Source: Paratinospora sagittata
Lineage: Eukaryota; Streptophyta; Magnoliopsida; Ranunculales; Menispermaceae
Direction of reading: 5' to 3'
Length of the DNA: 64,000 nucleotides
Assembly (NCBI GenBank): GCA_035771175.1
Contig: CM069599.1
Location: forward strand, 33,389,562 to 33,453,561
The translations under genes and the position numbers were made by a program. Positions 1 to 12,017 of the stretch are shown piece by piece. The notes under the pieces were generated by a model. The model saw nothing but the letters and a program-made list of their open reading frames with translations, was not told the DNA's origin and did no database searches. How positions within the stretch are numbered: position 1 is the first letter of the stretch; each line of letters opens with the position of its first letter.

Positions 1-984
1 GTCCATAGGGTGTAACGTGTGAATTCCACCATCTTTATCTTCAAGATGTAACAATATAAAGGGTTTGTTTTTTTTAATTATTGGAGTTTCAATCAGGAAA
101 AGAAAATTTTTCTTTTTTTTTTAATTATTGAAGTTTCAATCAAAATATGAATATATATATATTATTTTTTTATTTTTTTTGTAATGTGGGGCATCACGGC
201 CGAATTAACTTAACTTAGCTTTTAATCGAAGGGACAAGCCTAAATGAACATAGGTTCCGTTTGAAAAATTCTTTTTAAAGTGGCAAAAAATACTTTTAAA
301 AGTGTTTGATAATACTTATTTTTAACTAAACTGCGACGGATAAAATATTTTTGAAAAAACTCTCTCAAACAGGACAATAGTCTATGATGTGCAAAGGTCA
401 CACCACAAGTCTCAAAATGTCTTTATAGGCCATGAATATAAAAGATTTTGCAATCTTGGTTGATGATAACATTTTCCTTCTCAATAACCAAAAAAAAAAA
501 AAAATTATTGGTAGCATATATTGTATTAATGAATTAAAATTATTTTTATCAAGCTAATCTTCATTAAATGACGCATTTTGTTTTAAATAATTAGTGGCTC
601 CTTGTTTGGGCTATGCCAACTAGATATTTAAAAAGTTTTAGTTGGAGCTTTTTTTAAGGGAAAAAAGTAATTGTGTCCATGTTTTTTTTTCTTTTTTTGA
701 AAAATAATTGTGTCCATGTTGATGATTACAAAAAGTAAGTATTATACCTTTACCATATTTTTGAATGGTTGTTCTAATTTTATATATTGACCATTTTAGA
801 GATCAATGAATGGTTGTTAATATGAGTTATAAAAACCTGAAATCCGTAAGAATGGAGAATAATGTGTTTGTGAGGTCTCCTAAGTTATTTATTTTGATTT
901 GAGCTTAATTATGTATTTTTTTTTAGTACCAATTTTCTGACATCCGATAGGTGTCCGACGGACTCGAACTTATGATGAGTCTGT
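1..984. other. AT-rich intergenic DNA, no gene seen
   Basis: No reading frame with coding character and no recognisable RNA gene. The stretch is rich in A and T homopolymers. Around 255-393 there is a loose inverted arrangement (gtttgaaaaa near the left, ctcaaacagg at the right) that could be a decayed MITE, but I could not define its ends. Confidence 0.6.
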
Positions 985-3499
985 TATTAACTTTGAAAGG
1001 AAAATAATAACCCAAAAAAAAAAAAAAATTCCCTTGTGATCAAATGGCGATCTTTAATATTAATTCAACTCAACTCAACTCAGTTAGCATTAGTTTCGTT
1101 AATTGTACCACTCACCTTTTCACAAAGTAGGGAGGTTTAAGATCCCTGCCAACTAAATAAATAGAGCAACTATGGACTACAGTGGTAATTCTTCACGGTC
1201 TTGTTGTGGATCTATGACCCTTATTGTCTGACACTATATGCTTATAGTTGCTTCATGAGGTTAGTAGTTACCTACATGAATTTACTTCTTCTGTTTTAAT
1301 TTTTTAAAAGGCCATATGAAGTTGGTAACATGAATCAATTTTTTTTCACTCCATTCAATTAAATGCTAGTTGAAATTGATGATATTTAACGAAGAAAAGA
1401 ACAAAAAAATCTCAGAGATCTCTCTTGAGCCTCTTTGAACAAGAAACATGAACTTCATACGTTTGGTGGGGGTGGTCCTTGTCCCTCCCTTTGAAATAAA
1501 AACAAATAAGAAGCTAGGTATAGAATGGTTTTCGAGGATGTTTCAACAATTATTTTCTAAAGCAATCAATGTGTTTCCATTTTCAAGGAGGGTTTCTCAT
1601 TGAGGTAAAACACTTCTATGGTTTGTGTTTCAATCATTTGTCACAAAAACTTCAAACCTTTTTTTTTTTCTTTGTGGGCCCTTTGCCTTACTCTAACTAG
1701 TTAGAAATGAAAGATGTGATTTGTATATATTTCCTTGACCTATCTTTTTTTTTTTCCTACTCAAATTTTTTCTCCTATAGAAGTGAGAGGAGATCTTTCT
1801 TCTTGTATAAAACTCTTGAATTTCCTATTTTATTAAATGAAATGAATGCAATAAATAAATAAATAAAGATAAAAACTTGTGAGTAAAATAAAAAAAAATA
1901 GAAAATCCTTCCAAAATTTATTTATAGAGAGAACAAGAGAGAATAGTTTTTCAGTTATAAAAAACGACCTAAATGAGAATTTAAAGGCACATGGATCTTA
2001 CTATCTTGAAATGAATTGAGTACTAATGCTATGATCTTATACTTACAAACTCCCAAATAAATTTACAATTAAAATATAAAATAAAATAATTTTTAAACTA
2101 AATTAAGTACTATGTTCTAGATCATGTATATCTATATCAGCATATAATTCAATGGTCATCACAATGTGATTTTATAGTCAATATAACATAACTCTAAAGT
2201 ATATAACACATTTTTCCTTCTTTTTTTTTTTTTTTTTAAATTTAACATGATAAAAAGTTCAATTTAACAAACTCCTCAGTTGGATTTATATGGAAAATGG
2301 GCAATAAAAGAAAATTGGCCTTTATTCCACATTCAATGTACTATGTGACCTACATTTCACATTATATGTTTTTTTTTTTTTAAGTCTTTTATAACTTAAA
2401 TTACCCCTTTTTTAAATTTTTTCTTTATTACTTAAAACCTATACGATCCAAACACAAGCGTAAGGGTAAATTCAATTTAATCATATATATACTACCAAAA
2501 GCCATGGCTCATAAATGGATTAAAAGAAATTAACCGATGGTCAATCATCTCAAGAAAATTATTCTTAGTAAGTACTTCCTAGTCTTTGATTTTTTTCAAA
2601 ATAATCTCAAATGATGGCATGAATATAAATTGTAATTTTTCATTCAAGATATAGCTTGATATGTATGAGTTTGAGAAATTCTAGTCATCGTCGGAATAAT
2701 TCGGGTTTAATTAGTTCTATCACTCTATAAGTTTTATTACTATTGAGGAAGAAAACCAAAAAAAAAAGAAGAAAAAAAAAGAAAGTATATTGTGTAATTT
2801 GTTTCCTACACCACTTGTGTTAGAAGATATAGAAAAATCTAAGTATTTCTAAAATTTAATTGTAAGGAGAGCTTTCACACAATGGTAAAAATTGTCATCG
2901 TTTGACCATTTAGTAATGTATTGAAGTCAATAGAAACTATATTCTTTCTTGCAGAACAAGGTAAGACTGTGTACAATAGATCCAAACGTGATTTGATCTT
3001 TTTTTAAAACTCTGCATGAAACTGCTCCTTTTATTTTTAAAATACAATTTTCAAAAATAACTTTTAATGTTTTATTAATCACTACTATAATACTATAACA
3101 TATAATTAAAATTACAATTTTTATAATTTTAATATTATTGTTTTATAATACTATAACATATATAATATTTCAAACCCTAATTCAATATATTTATTTATTC
3201 GCCTATTGCTAACGGACCCGTCACGTAGTGCTGAGAGTCAACAGCTAATGATCTTAATTTCTCATAATTCACGGCAATCAGAATAATTTGAACCAAATTA
3301 TTTGTAATTATGTCTTCAGACTTTTATTATTAAAATTGGGTGCCCGCCACGGGTTCGTTACAAAACGGCCACAAATGATTGACACTTATCTTTTTGATTT
3401 TCCACGGGGCAACCCCACCTAGGGTGGGGACCACCGTTATCCCGCTGAAGCAAAGACCAAGGTAAGCATCATCATCTGACGGTCTAAAGTACGCCTAAA

Positions 3500-3802
3500 A
3501 TGCCGTTTCATGATAACGACCTTTGCTTACGCGAGTACCGAGTAATTCCTCTTGAAATGAGCTACGACGTTGGGCCCAGAGGCCAGAAGTACGACCTGAG
3601 CCACGGCTCGAACGATTTAAAACGAGGACTAATTCGATTTGACCCAGTCGTGAACAGAAAAATGACTCATTCCTCCCTATCGGAAACTCAAAATGACCGA
3701 TCAGTCCTCCCCACCGTACACGTTACTCGCCAACTCGGTCTAAGATATTTTCTGATTTTTAAAATGAAGGAAGGAAGATCTTCTACTCCCGAAGCTCGGT
3801 AA
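3500..3802 (+). other. Conserved 100-codon open frame downstream of VQ copy 1, function unknown
   Basis: An ATG-started frame of 100 codons lies about 500 bases beyond the VQ stop codon, on the opposite strand. Together with its surroundings (about 3200-3850) it is less AT-rich than the rest of the intergenic DNA. The matching frame in copy 2 (10201-10503) differs by one base by eye, a silent c/t in a Gly codon. The predicted peptide is polar, with no signal peptide, membrane segment or motif I recognise. It could be a small gene, part of a non-coding transcript, or an old transposon fragment; the near-identity may only reflect how recent the duplication is. Confidence 0.2.
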
Positions 3803-4305
3803 CATAAACATCTCCATAACTTGGAACCGTCAAATTCTCTACATTATAGCCAATTCTCCTGCAATCATTCCTCATATTGCCTTCTGGGTCTACACATTAA
3901 CAGATTCCACAAACTACAAGCGAACCACTTGAAGGAGAACTGGAGTTGGATAACACAACCCAACTCCTGGAGTACATGATCATCCAGATGATTTAGTTTC
4001 AATGCGCATCTCGAGGATGAAGTGAGACGAGAATCAATAATAATGAATGAAAAGAAGAAAAATTGATGAAACCCATGTTGACATTCATAGTGGGTACAAA
4101 AAAGCAAAAAGAAAAAAAGAAAAATGATCAAAATCAACTTACACCCATCATCATAATCAAGACAAGAAGATCACAGCCGTTGAACCCGTTGAAATCCATA
4201 CACCAATGGACATCGAGAAGTCAACAATCGTCGAACCTCATCACCGTACTACACTTTTGCCAGAACGGTTCTTTTTCGATCTTTTCTCCGTCACAGATCC
4301 CGAGA

Positions 4306-4884
4306 CTACTGTTGTTGTTGTTGGTGCTGCTTTGGAGAACTCAACGGGAACAGAGGCAACAGCTCCGGCGGATCAGACCCTTTCGGAGTACTCAACGGAG
4401 ACGGGTGCAAGTAAAAACCCCTCTCAGCAATTGCCTTCTCTTCCTCAGACGACGCCGCAGGAGAAGACCCGCCGGACACCGACACCTGAACGGAAAATAG
4501 CGAGTCGGAGCTCAGAGGGGTCACCGGACTCGGCCCCGGAGAAACGACGACGTGATTTGGTGGGGTGGTTTGTCGAAGAGAAGTGAGGCCCAGCTTGATT
4601 TCGAGCTTCCTCATGCTCTGTCTTCGCTCTTGAAGCTTAAACGCCGATCTCCGCGGACCCACTGCGTCGCCGCCGCCACCGAGCCCTGAATTCGAAGATC
4701 TTCCGGCGATTCTCGCCGGGAGAGTGATCGGCAGCTTGTCGGAGGCGTTCTCGTCGGCGCCGGTTAGCTTCTGGACGAGCTCCCGGAAGGTGTGAGCGTC
4801 GGCTTGAACGAACGTCGTCGCTGTTGCCGTCGCCGATGAAGGTGAAGATCGCATTGATGGGTGATAATTTGAATGGCCGTCCAT
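4306..4884 (-). CDS. VQ motif-containing protein (VQ11/VQ31-like), copy 1
   Basis: Intronless gene for 192 aa. The VQ core FRELVQKLTG (FxxxVQxLTG) is at residues 33-42, preceded by TTFVQADAHTF. The C-terminal part has the Ser/Pro-rich FYLHPSPLSTP and ELLPLFPLSSP blocks typical of the VQ4/VQ11/VQ31/VQ33 type, and the protein ends in a short Gln run. VQ proteins are nuclear cofactors that bind WRKY transcription factors through the VQ core, and several S/TP-rich members are MAP-kinase substrates; that role here is inferred from family. The start is the first ATG after a TATA box about 150 bases upstream, and lack of introns fits the family. It differs from copy 2 by three substitutions and one extra Gly, so both copies look functional. 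Which Arabidopsis VQ is closest is uncertain. Confidence 0.93.
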   Translation of the reverse strand: MDGHSNYHPSMRSSPSSATATATTFVQADAHTFRELVQKLTGADENASDKLPITLPARIAGRSSNSGLGGGGDAVGPRRSAFKLQERRQSMRKLEIKLGLTSLRQTTPPNHVVVSPGPSPVTPLSSDSLFSVQVSVSGGSSPAASSEEEKAIAERGFYLHPSPLSTPKGSDPPELLPLFPLSSPKQHQQQQQ

Positions 4885-5031
4885 GGTTAGAGAGAGAGAC
4901 AGAGAGAGGGTTAATTGGAAGGTGGAGAGAGTAGGGTAATTTGGTGGATTATTATTGTGTTATTGTGATGGTTTGGTGTCATTGGTGAAAAGCTTGGTGC
5001 GAGGGAGACAAATCAGATAAGAGTATTGTTG

Positions 5032-5041
5032 TATTTATATA
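5032..5041 (-). promoter_or_regulatory. TATA box of VQ copy 1
   Basis: On the minus strand this reads tatataaata, about 150 bases upstream of the VQ start codon and followed by a CT-rich leader with runs of (ct)n near the ATG. It is conserved in copy 2. Confidence 0.6.
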
Positions 5042-5302
5042 GGAAGGAAGGAGAAGAAGAAGGAGAGAGGGGGGTACGGATGTGCGTTAGAGTTGGTGGG
5101 AGAAGTGTTTTCTTTGGAATGTTTACGTTTTGTTTGAGGGTTAGTGGTAGGGCCCAATAGGGGGCTTCTTGGGGAATTTAGGGTTAGAGGGAGAATTGAA
5201 GACTATATTAGTAAATAGAAAAGCTTTTTAAAATTTTAAGAAAGGGTTGGACTGTAATTTTATTTTTAAACTATTTTTATAACTTGAAACTATGACAACT
5301 AC

Positions 5303-5575
5303 TTCTAGCGTTGCGCCAAAACTCTCTTTCAAAGAACATATATTACTCGAAAAAAGGTTGGACTACTTTTAAGTCTATTGTATGCAGTTATACCTTTACA
5401 CTATTTTCATAATAACAACTTTTAGCGTTACGCCAAAACTCTCTTTCAAAGAACACATATTACTCAAAAAAGGGTTGGACTATTTTTAAGTCTATTGTAT
5501 GCAGTCATACCTTTACACCATTTTCATAACTTGAACATATGACTAACTGATCATATGACTACAACTTTTAGTGTT
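5303..5575. repeat. Tandem repeat, unit about 117 bp, upstream of VQ copy 1
   Basis: The phrase tagcgttgcgccaaaactct recurs at 5306 and, with one change, at 5423, each followed by the same 'aaagaaca.atattac...ggttggacta...taagtctattgtatgcagt.ataccttta' block. A third truncated unit starts near 5568. The array is at the outer edge of the duplicated segment. Confidence 0.8.
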
Positions 5576-7791
5576 TGACCCGAATGCTCACCAAAGCCCA
5601 TTTTATGACTTTTATTATGCTTTATTGGGGAATAAAATATTTGTGTCTCGAGACGTGCTCTAATTATATAATTAAAAAAAAAATCTTTAAAAATGTGCTC
5701 TAATGATATTTGTTTTAATTTAGTTTTATAATATTTTTGTGTGACTCATGTGCTTGGGACAAGCAGTTAAACATCAAACATTCATAGATGGTTCATTTTA
5801 ACAAAAATCTCAAAAGGTTGCCCGGGCTTTCTTATAAATGATATGCTTTTTTATAAAATATTTAAATAACTAATAAGTAATAATAAAAAAAAATTAAATT
5901 ATTTCTTATTTTTTATAAATTTGAATCATTTCAATATTACATTATAGCAGTAAATATTCATAGACACTATTAAAAGAGTAATGGTTGAGAAACAAATTTT
6001 TGAAACACATATTTTTAACGTCATCTTTAAAATTTGATTCTTTTGAATCACGACACAATATTACAACTCTGAAGGATAATATAAAAAATATGTGTCAAAA
6101 ATGTATATTTTCAAAGCTTCTCCTACTAAAAATAGTTCAAGAGTCTGTATATTGACCACTAAAGATATAAATCTTATTAGAAAATCTAAATATAATTTGA
6201 TAAATCTATAGTAAAAAAAAAAAAAAAAAAAACAACTAGATTTGAGCACCTTGAAATGTAACATTGGCCAAACCAACTATTAGTCAACCAGGAGCCCCAA
6301 ATTGAAATTACAAAAGTTAGGGTGAGACCTAGTTTTTATGAATAGTGACCTCAATTGCCACGTGATTCTTGGTCCAACAGAAAAAGTAACAAAAACACAT
6401 GTAATGGAAAAGATAGCAAAGTCAAAACAAATAAAGACCACAAAACCTATGCCGTCCATATGCTGCTCATGTTTACTGACCAATGTAAAAACAGCACAAA
6501 TAAAAGCATGAGGAGTTCAATATTAATTAGGTTTTCTTGGAAAAAAAAAATCCAATATATTATGTCATTCACACACACATATATATATATATATTTATGT
6601 TATATCGAGTTATAAGATTATTATTTCAGGGTGCTTGATCGCTTTAGGTTTGGAACTGACGAGGAAGTGAGTCGTCAATTTATTTATTATGTATCTTGAT
6701 ATATAACGGGTTAAAACGGGCGGGTCACTCAAAGTTAAGGGGCTTTGGATTGTTTTTTCTTTAAAAAAAAAAAGAAATAAGAAATAGGCTTTGGATTGTT
6801 TTTTCTTTAAAAAAAAAAGAAATAAAAATAATATAAGATTTAATTGTACTTGAAGTGGTCCTATTTTTTAATCGAAAAAAAAAAAAAAAGTGGTCGTATT
6901 TATATATGCATAGGAAATGATGACATGCCACCAGGCCACCACAAAATGTCTAAGTGGACAGTAATTGGAAGCCTGCTGTCACTAATAAGAAAGATGGCGC
7001 GGCCTTTAGGTCCAATATATGGAGCTTTCTAACTCTAGGCCGAAATCATGCGTTTGTGAACCTCGAAAAGAAGTGTACTTGGGCCCAACCCATTAAAGGA
7101 TTGATTTACAGCTCATCATATACAATTATATATATATATAACTACTCAACCAACTTACCGTTGGTTTTGTGGTTTTAAACTGTAGCTTCACTGTATGAAG
7201 CAAGTAATTTTATGTTAGTGCTCATAACTTGATCATGGGGAGCATGACAAAAGAAAAAAGGTAACTGATTTTAGAAATTTGAAATGAGCAGGTAAATGAA
7301 CAAAATTGGAATTGATTTGATTTGAATTATTTTCATTGTTTGATTGTTTGATTGTTAATACATAAAACTTTAATTAAATAAATAATCAATCCATTCTACA
7401 TAAAAGGCCTCTCACTTCAATAATATCAAACAATAGTCACCCATCAAATAATCTCCAATTCATCACATGGGTTCACACCAAACATATCTTTCTCCACAAT
7501 CTAGTACATGTAGATAAAGTGAGAGAGAGAGAGAGGTAGAAATGGATGTTGTGGTGGTAGCTAGGCCCAATTGGTTGATATTGGTAATGATTTTTTCCAT
7601 TAAAACTAATGAAGTGTATGCTTTTAGAAGAAAATGCTCTCGTCACGACTCATGCGCTTCCTCACCATCCAACCCAATATTCAAAACCTTAATAATATCA
7701 AGAGGAATGAATGTCTTCCCTTTCCTTGCCTTTAAGGTATGCTTTTTGGGGATACCCTCTTGTGGGCTATCAGCTTCAACCCCTCATCATA
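5576..7791. other. Unique spacer between the two duplicated blocks
   Basis: AT-rich DNA not found elsewhere in the window. It contains a local 45-bp direct repeat (about 6742-6826, ggctttggattgttttttct twice), a (ca)n(ta)n microsatellite near 6570-6595, a poly-A run at 6213-6231, and a possible small-gene exon at 7542-7737, listed separately. No other convincing coding signal. Confidence 0.6.
7542..7737 (+). CDS. Possible first exon of a small secreted-protein gene (uncertain)
   Basis: An ATG follows a (ga)n leader and opens a frame whose first 27 residues look like a signal peptide: a hydrophobic stretch (WLILVMIFSI) followed by small residues ending VYA. A basic, Cys- and Ser-containing segment follows (RRKCSRHDSCASSPSNP). 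The frame reaches a good splice donor (ctttaag|gtatgc) at 7737. The duplicated block starts about 55 bases later, and no second exon could be found, so the gene may have been cut off by the duplication junction. I do not recognise the family. It could equally be a chance frame. Confidence 0.22.
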
Positions 7792-10200
7792 TATTAACTT
7801 TGAAAGGAAAATAATAACCCAAAAAAAAAAAAAAAAAAAAAAAATCCCTTGTGATCAAATGGCGATCTTTAATATTAATTCAACTCAACTCAACTCAGTT
7901 AGCATTAGTTTCGTTAATTGTACCACTCACCTTTTCACAAAGTAGGGAGGTTTAAGTTCCCTGCCAACTAAATAAATAGAGCAATTATGGACTATAGTGG
8001 TAATTCTTCACGGTCTTGTTGTCTGACACTATATGCTTATAGTTGCTTCATGAGGTTAGTAATTAGCTACATGAATTTACTTCTTCTGTTTTAATTTTTT
8101 AAAAGGTCATATGAAGTTGGTAACATGAATCGATTTTTTTCACTCCATTCAATTAAATGCTAGTTGAAATTGATGATATTTAACGAAGAAAAGAAAAAAA
8201 AAATCTCAGAGATCTTCTTGAGCCTCTTTGAACAAGAAACATGAACTTCATTCGTTTGGTGGAGTGGTCCTTGTCCCACCCTTTCAACTAAAAACAAATA
8301 AGAAGCTAGGTATAGAATGGTTTTGGAGGATGTTTCATCAATTATTTTTTAAAGCAATCAATGTGTTTCCATTTTCAAGGAAGGTTTCTCATTGAGGTAA
8401 ACACTTCTATGGTTTGTGTGTTCAATCATTTGTCACAAAAAATTTCAAACTTTTTTTTTCTTTGTGGGCCCTTTGCTTTACTCTAACTAGTTAGAAATGG
8501 AAGATGTGATTTGTATATATTTCCTTGACCTATCTTTTTTTTTTCCTACTCAAATTTTTTCTCCTATAGAAGTGAGAGGAGATCTTTCTTCTTGTATAAA
8601 ACTCTTGAATTTCCTATTTTATTAAATGAAATGAATGCAATAAATAAATAAATAAAGATAAAAACTTGTGAGTAAAATAAAAAAAATAATAGAAAATCCT
8701 TCCAAAATTTATTTATAGAGAGAACAAGAGAGAATAGTTTTTCAGTTATAAAAAACGACCTAAATGAGAATTTAAAGGCACATGGATCTTACTATCTTGA
8801 AATGAATTGAGTACTAATGCTATGATCTTATACTTACAAACTCCCAAATAAATTTACAATTAAAATATAAAATAAAATAATTTTTAAACTAAATTAAGTA
8901 CTATGTTCTAGATCATGTATATCTATATCAGCATATAATTCAATGGTCATCACAATGTGATTTTATAGTCAATATAACATAACTCTAAAGTATATAACAC
9001 ATTTTTCCTTCTTTTAAAAAAAAAAAAAAATTTAACATGATAAAAAGTTCAATTTAACAAACTCCTCAGTTGGATTTATATAGAAAATGGGCAATAAAAG
9101 AAAATTGGCCTTTATTCCACATTCAATGTACTATGTGACCTACATTTCACATGATATGTTTTTTTTTTTAAGTCTTTTATAACTTAAATTACCCCTTTTT
9201 TAATTTTTCTTTATTACTTAAAACCTATAAGATCCAAACATAAGCATAAGGGTAAATTCAATTTAATCATGTATATACTACCAAAAGCCATGGCTCATAA
9301 ATGGATTAAAAGAAATTAACCGATGGTCAATCATCTCAAGAAAATTATTCTTAGTAAGTACTTCCTAGTCTTTGATTTTTTTCAAAATAATCTCAAATGA
9401 TGGCATGAATATAAATTGTAATTTTTCATTCAAGATATAGCTTGATATCCGAGTTTGAGAAATTCTAGTCATTGTCGGAATAATTCGGGTTTAATTAGTT
9501 CTATTACTCTATAAGTTTTATTACTATTGAGGAAGAGAACCAAAAAAAAGAAAAAAAAAAGAAGAAAGTATATTAAGTGTGTAATTTGTTTCTTACACCA
9601 CTTGTGTTAGAAGATATAGAAAAATCTCAAATATTTCTAAAATTTAATTGTAAGGAGAGCTTTCACATAATGGTAAAAATTGTCGTCGCTTTGACCATTT
9701 GGTAATGTATTGGAGTCAATAGAAATTATATTCTTTCTTGCATAACAAAGTAAGACTGTGTACAATAGACCTGATTTGATCCTTTCTTAAAACTCCACAT
9801 GAACGGAAGCTTTACACACTAGACTGATCCTTTTATTTTTAAAATACAATTTTCAAAAACAACTTTCAATGTTTTTAGAATTCAATATATTTATTTATTC
9901 GCCTATTGCTAATGGACCCGTCACGTAGTGCTGAGAGTCAACAGCTAATGATCTTAATTTCTCATAATTCACGGCAATCAGAATAATTTGAACCAAATTA
10001 TTTGTAATTATGTCTTCAGACTTCTATTATTAAAATTGGGTGCACGCCACGGGTTCGTTACAAAACGGCCACAAATGATTGACACTTATCTTTTTGATTT
10101 TCCACGGGGCAACCCCACCTAGGGTGGGGACCACCGTATATCCCGCTGAAGCAAAGACCAAGGTAAGCATCATCATCTGACGATCTAAAGTACGCCTAAA

Positions 10201-10503
10201 ATGCCGTTTCATGATAACGACCTTTGCTTACGCGAGTACCGAGTAATTCCTCTTGAAATGAGCTACGACGTTGGGCCCAGAGGTCAGAAGTACGACCTGA
10301 GCCACGGCTCGAACGATTTAAAACGAGGACTAATTCGATTTGACCCAGTCGTGAACAGAAAAATGACTCATTCCTCCCTATCGGAAACTCAAAATGACCG
10401 ATCAGTCCTCCCCACCGTACACGTTACTCGCCAACTCGGTCTAAGATATTTTCTGATTTTTAAAATGAAGGAAGGAAGATCTTCTACTCCCGAAGCTCGG
10501 TAA
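10201..10503 (+). other. Conserved 100-codon open frame downstream of VQ copy 2, function unknown
   Basis: Counterpart of 3500-3802 with an identical predicted peptide. A single silent base change separates the two. No domain recognised. See the copy 1 entry for alternatives. Confidence 0.2.
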
Positions 10504-11007
10504 CATAAACATATCCATAACTTGGAACCGTCAAATTCTCTACATTATAGCCAATTCTCCTGCAATCATTCCTCATATTGCCTTCTGGGTCTACACATTA
10601 ACAGATTCCACAAACTACAAGCGAACCACTTGAAGGAGAACTGGAGTTGGATAACACAACCCAACTCCTGGAGTACATGATCATCCAGATGATTTAGTTT
10701 CAATGCGCATCTCGAGGATGAAGTGAGACGAGAATCAATAATAATGAATGAAAAGAAGAAAAATTGATGAAACCCATGTTGACATTCATAGTGGGTACAA
10801 AAAAGCAAAAAGAAAAAAAGAAAAATGATCAAAATCAACTTACAACCCATCATCATAATCAAGACAAGAAGATCACAGCCGTTGAACCCGTTGAAATCCA
10901 TACACCAATGGACATCGAGAAGTCAACAATCGTCGAACCTCATCACCGTACTACACTTTTGCCAGAACGGTTCTTTTTCGATCTTTTCTCCGTCACAGAT
11001 CCCGAGA

Positions 11008-11583
11008 CTACTGTTGTTGTTGTTGGTGCTGCTTTGGAGAACTCAACGGGAACAGAGGCAACAGCTCCGGCGGATCAGACCCTCTCGGAGTACTCAACGG
11101 AGACGGGTGCAAGTAAAAACCCCTCTCAGCAATTGCCTTCTCTTCCTCAGACGACGCCGCAGGAGAAGACCCGCCGGACACCGACACCTGAACGGAAAAT
11201 AGCGAGTCGGAGCTCAGAGGGGTCACCGGACTCGGCGCCGGAGAAACGACGACGTGATTTGGTGGGGTGGTTTGTCGAAGAGAAGTGAGGCCCAGTTTGA
11301 TTTCGAGCTTCCTCATGCTCTGTCTTCGCTCTTGAAGCTTAAACGCCGATCTCCGAGGACCCACTGCGTCGCCGCCGCCGGGCCCTGAATTCGACGATCT
11401 TCCGGCGATTCTCGCCGGGAGAGTGATCGGCAGCTTGTCGGAGGCGTTCTCGTCGGCGCCGGTTAGCTTCTGGACGAGCTCCCGGAAGGTGTGAGCGTCG
11501 GCTTGAACGAACGTCGTCGCTGTTGCCGTCGCCGATGAAGGTGAAGATCGCATTGATGGGTGATAATTTGAATGGCCGTCCAT
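11008..11583 (-). CDS. VQ motif-containing protein (VQ11/VQ31-like), copy 2
   Basis: Intronless gene for 191 aa, paralogue of 4306-4884. The VQ core FRELVQKLTG is at residues 33-42 and unchanged. Differences from copy 1 are Leu68 to Pro, loss of one Gly in the following Gly run, Gly to Ala in the SPxPSP segment, and Lys to Arg before the final GSDPPELLP block. By eye I count about six base substitutions plus one 3-base indel over the coding region, with no stop or frameshift, so purifying selection or very recent origin keeps both copies intact. Expected role as for copy 1: a nuclear WRKY-binding regulator, inferred from the family. Confidence 0.93.
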   Translation of the reverse strand: MDGHSNYHPSMRSSPSSATATATTFVQADAHTFRELVQKLTGADENASDKLPITLPARIAGRSSNSGPGGGDAVGPRRSAFKLQERRQSMRKLEIKLGLTSLRQTTPPNHVVVSPAPSPVTPLSSDSLFSVQVSVSGGSSPAASSEEEKAIAERGFYLHPSPLSTPRGSDPPELLPLFPLSSPKQHQQQQQ

Positions 11584-11730
11584 GGTTAGAGAGAGAGACA
11601 GAGAGAGGGTTAATTGGAAGGTGGAGAGAGTAGGGTAATTTGGTGGATTATTATTGTGTTATTGTGATGGTTTGGCGTCATTGGTGAAAAGCTTGGTGTG
11701 AGGGAGACAAATCAGATAAGAGTATTGTTG

Positions 11731-11740
11731 TATTTATATA
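11731..11740 (-). promoter_or_regulatory. TATA box of VQ copy 2
   Basis: Same tatataaata element as in copy 1, about 150 bases upstream of the start codon. The adjoining promoter sequence is also nearly identical between copies. Confidence 0.6.
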
Positions 11741-12017
11741 GGAAGGAAGGAGAAGAAGAAGGAGAGAGGGGGGGTACGGATGTGTGTTAGAGTGGGTGGG
11801 AGAAGTGTTTTCTTTGGAATGTTTACGTTTTGTTTGAGGGTTAGTGGTAGGGCCCAATAGGGGGCTTCTTGGGGAATTTAGGGTTAGAGGGAGAATTGAA
11901 GACTATATTAGTAAATAGAAAAGCATTTTAAAATTTTAAGAAAGGGTTGGACTGTAATTTTATTTTTAAACTATTTTTATAAATTGAAACTATGATTACT
12001 AAGTTACATGACAATAA

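Larger units (their letters stand above)
985..5575. repeat. Direct segmental duplication, copy 1 (about 4.6 kb)
   Basis: This block matches 7792-12291 in the same orientation nearly base for base. Similarity starts at the 'tattaactttgaaagg' that also begins at 7792 and ends at 'cttttagtgtt' near 5575 (12291 in copy 2). The offset falls from about 6.8 kb on the left to 6.7 kb over the gene because of indels, the largest being about 100 bases at 3080-3180 that copy 2 lacks. The unit holds one VQ gene, its promoter and more than 3 kb of downstream sequence. The flanks do not match, so the ends are clear. I see no terminal repeats, which argues for a segmental duplication and against a transposon. 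Confidence 0.93.

Noticed and set aside
4063..4586. Plus-strand open frames of 126-174 codons across the VQ genes (also at 10764-11288)
   Set aside because: They run antisense through the GC-rich VQ coding sequence, differ in length between the two copies because of a small indel, and have no recognisable domain. They are shadows of the VQ frame.
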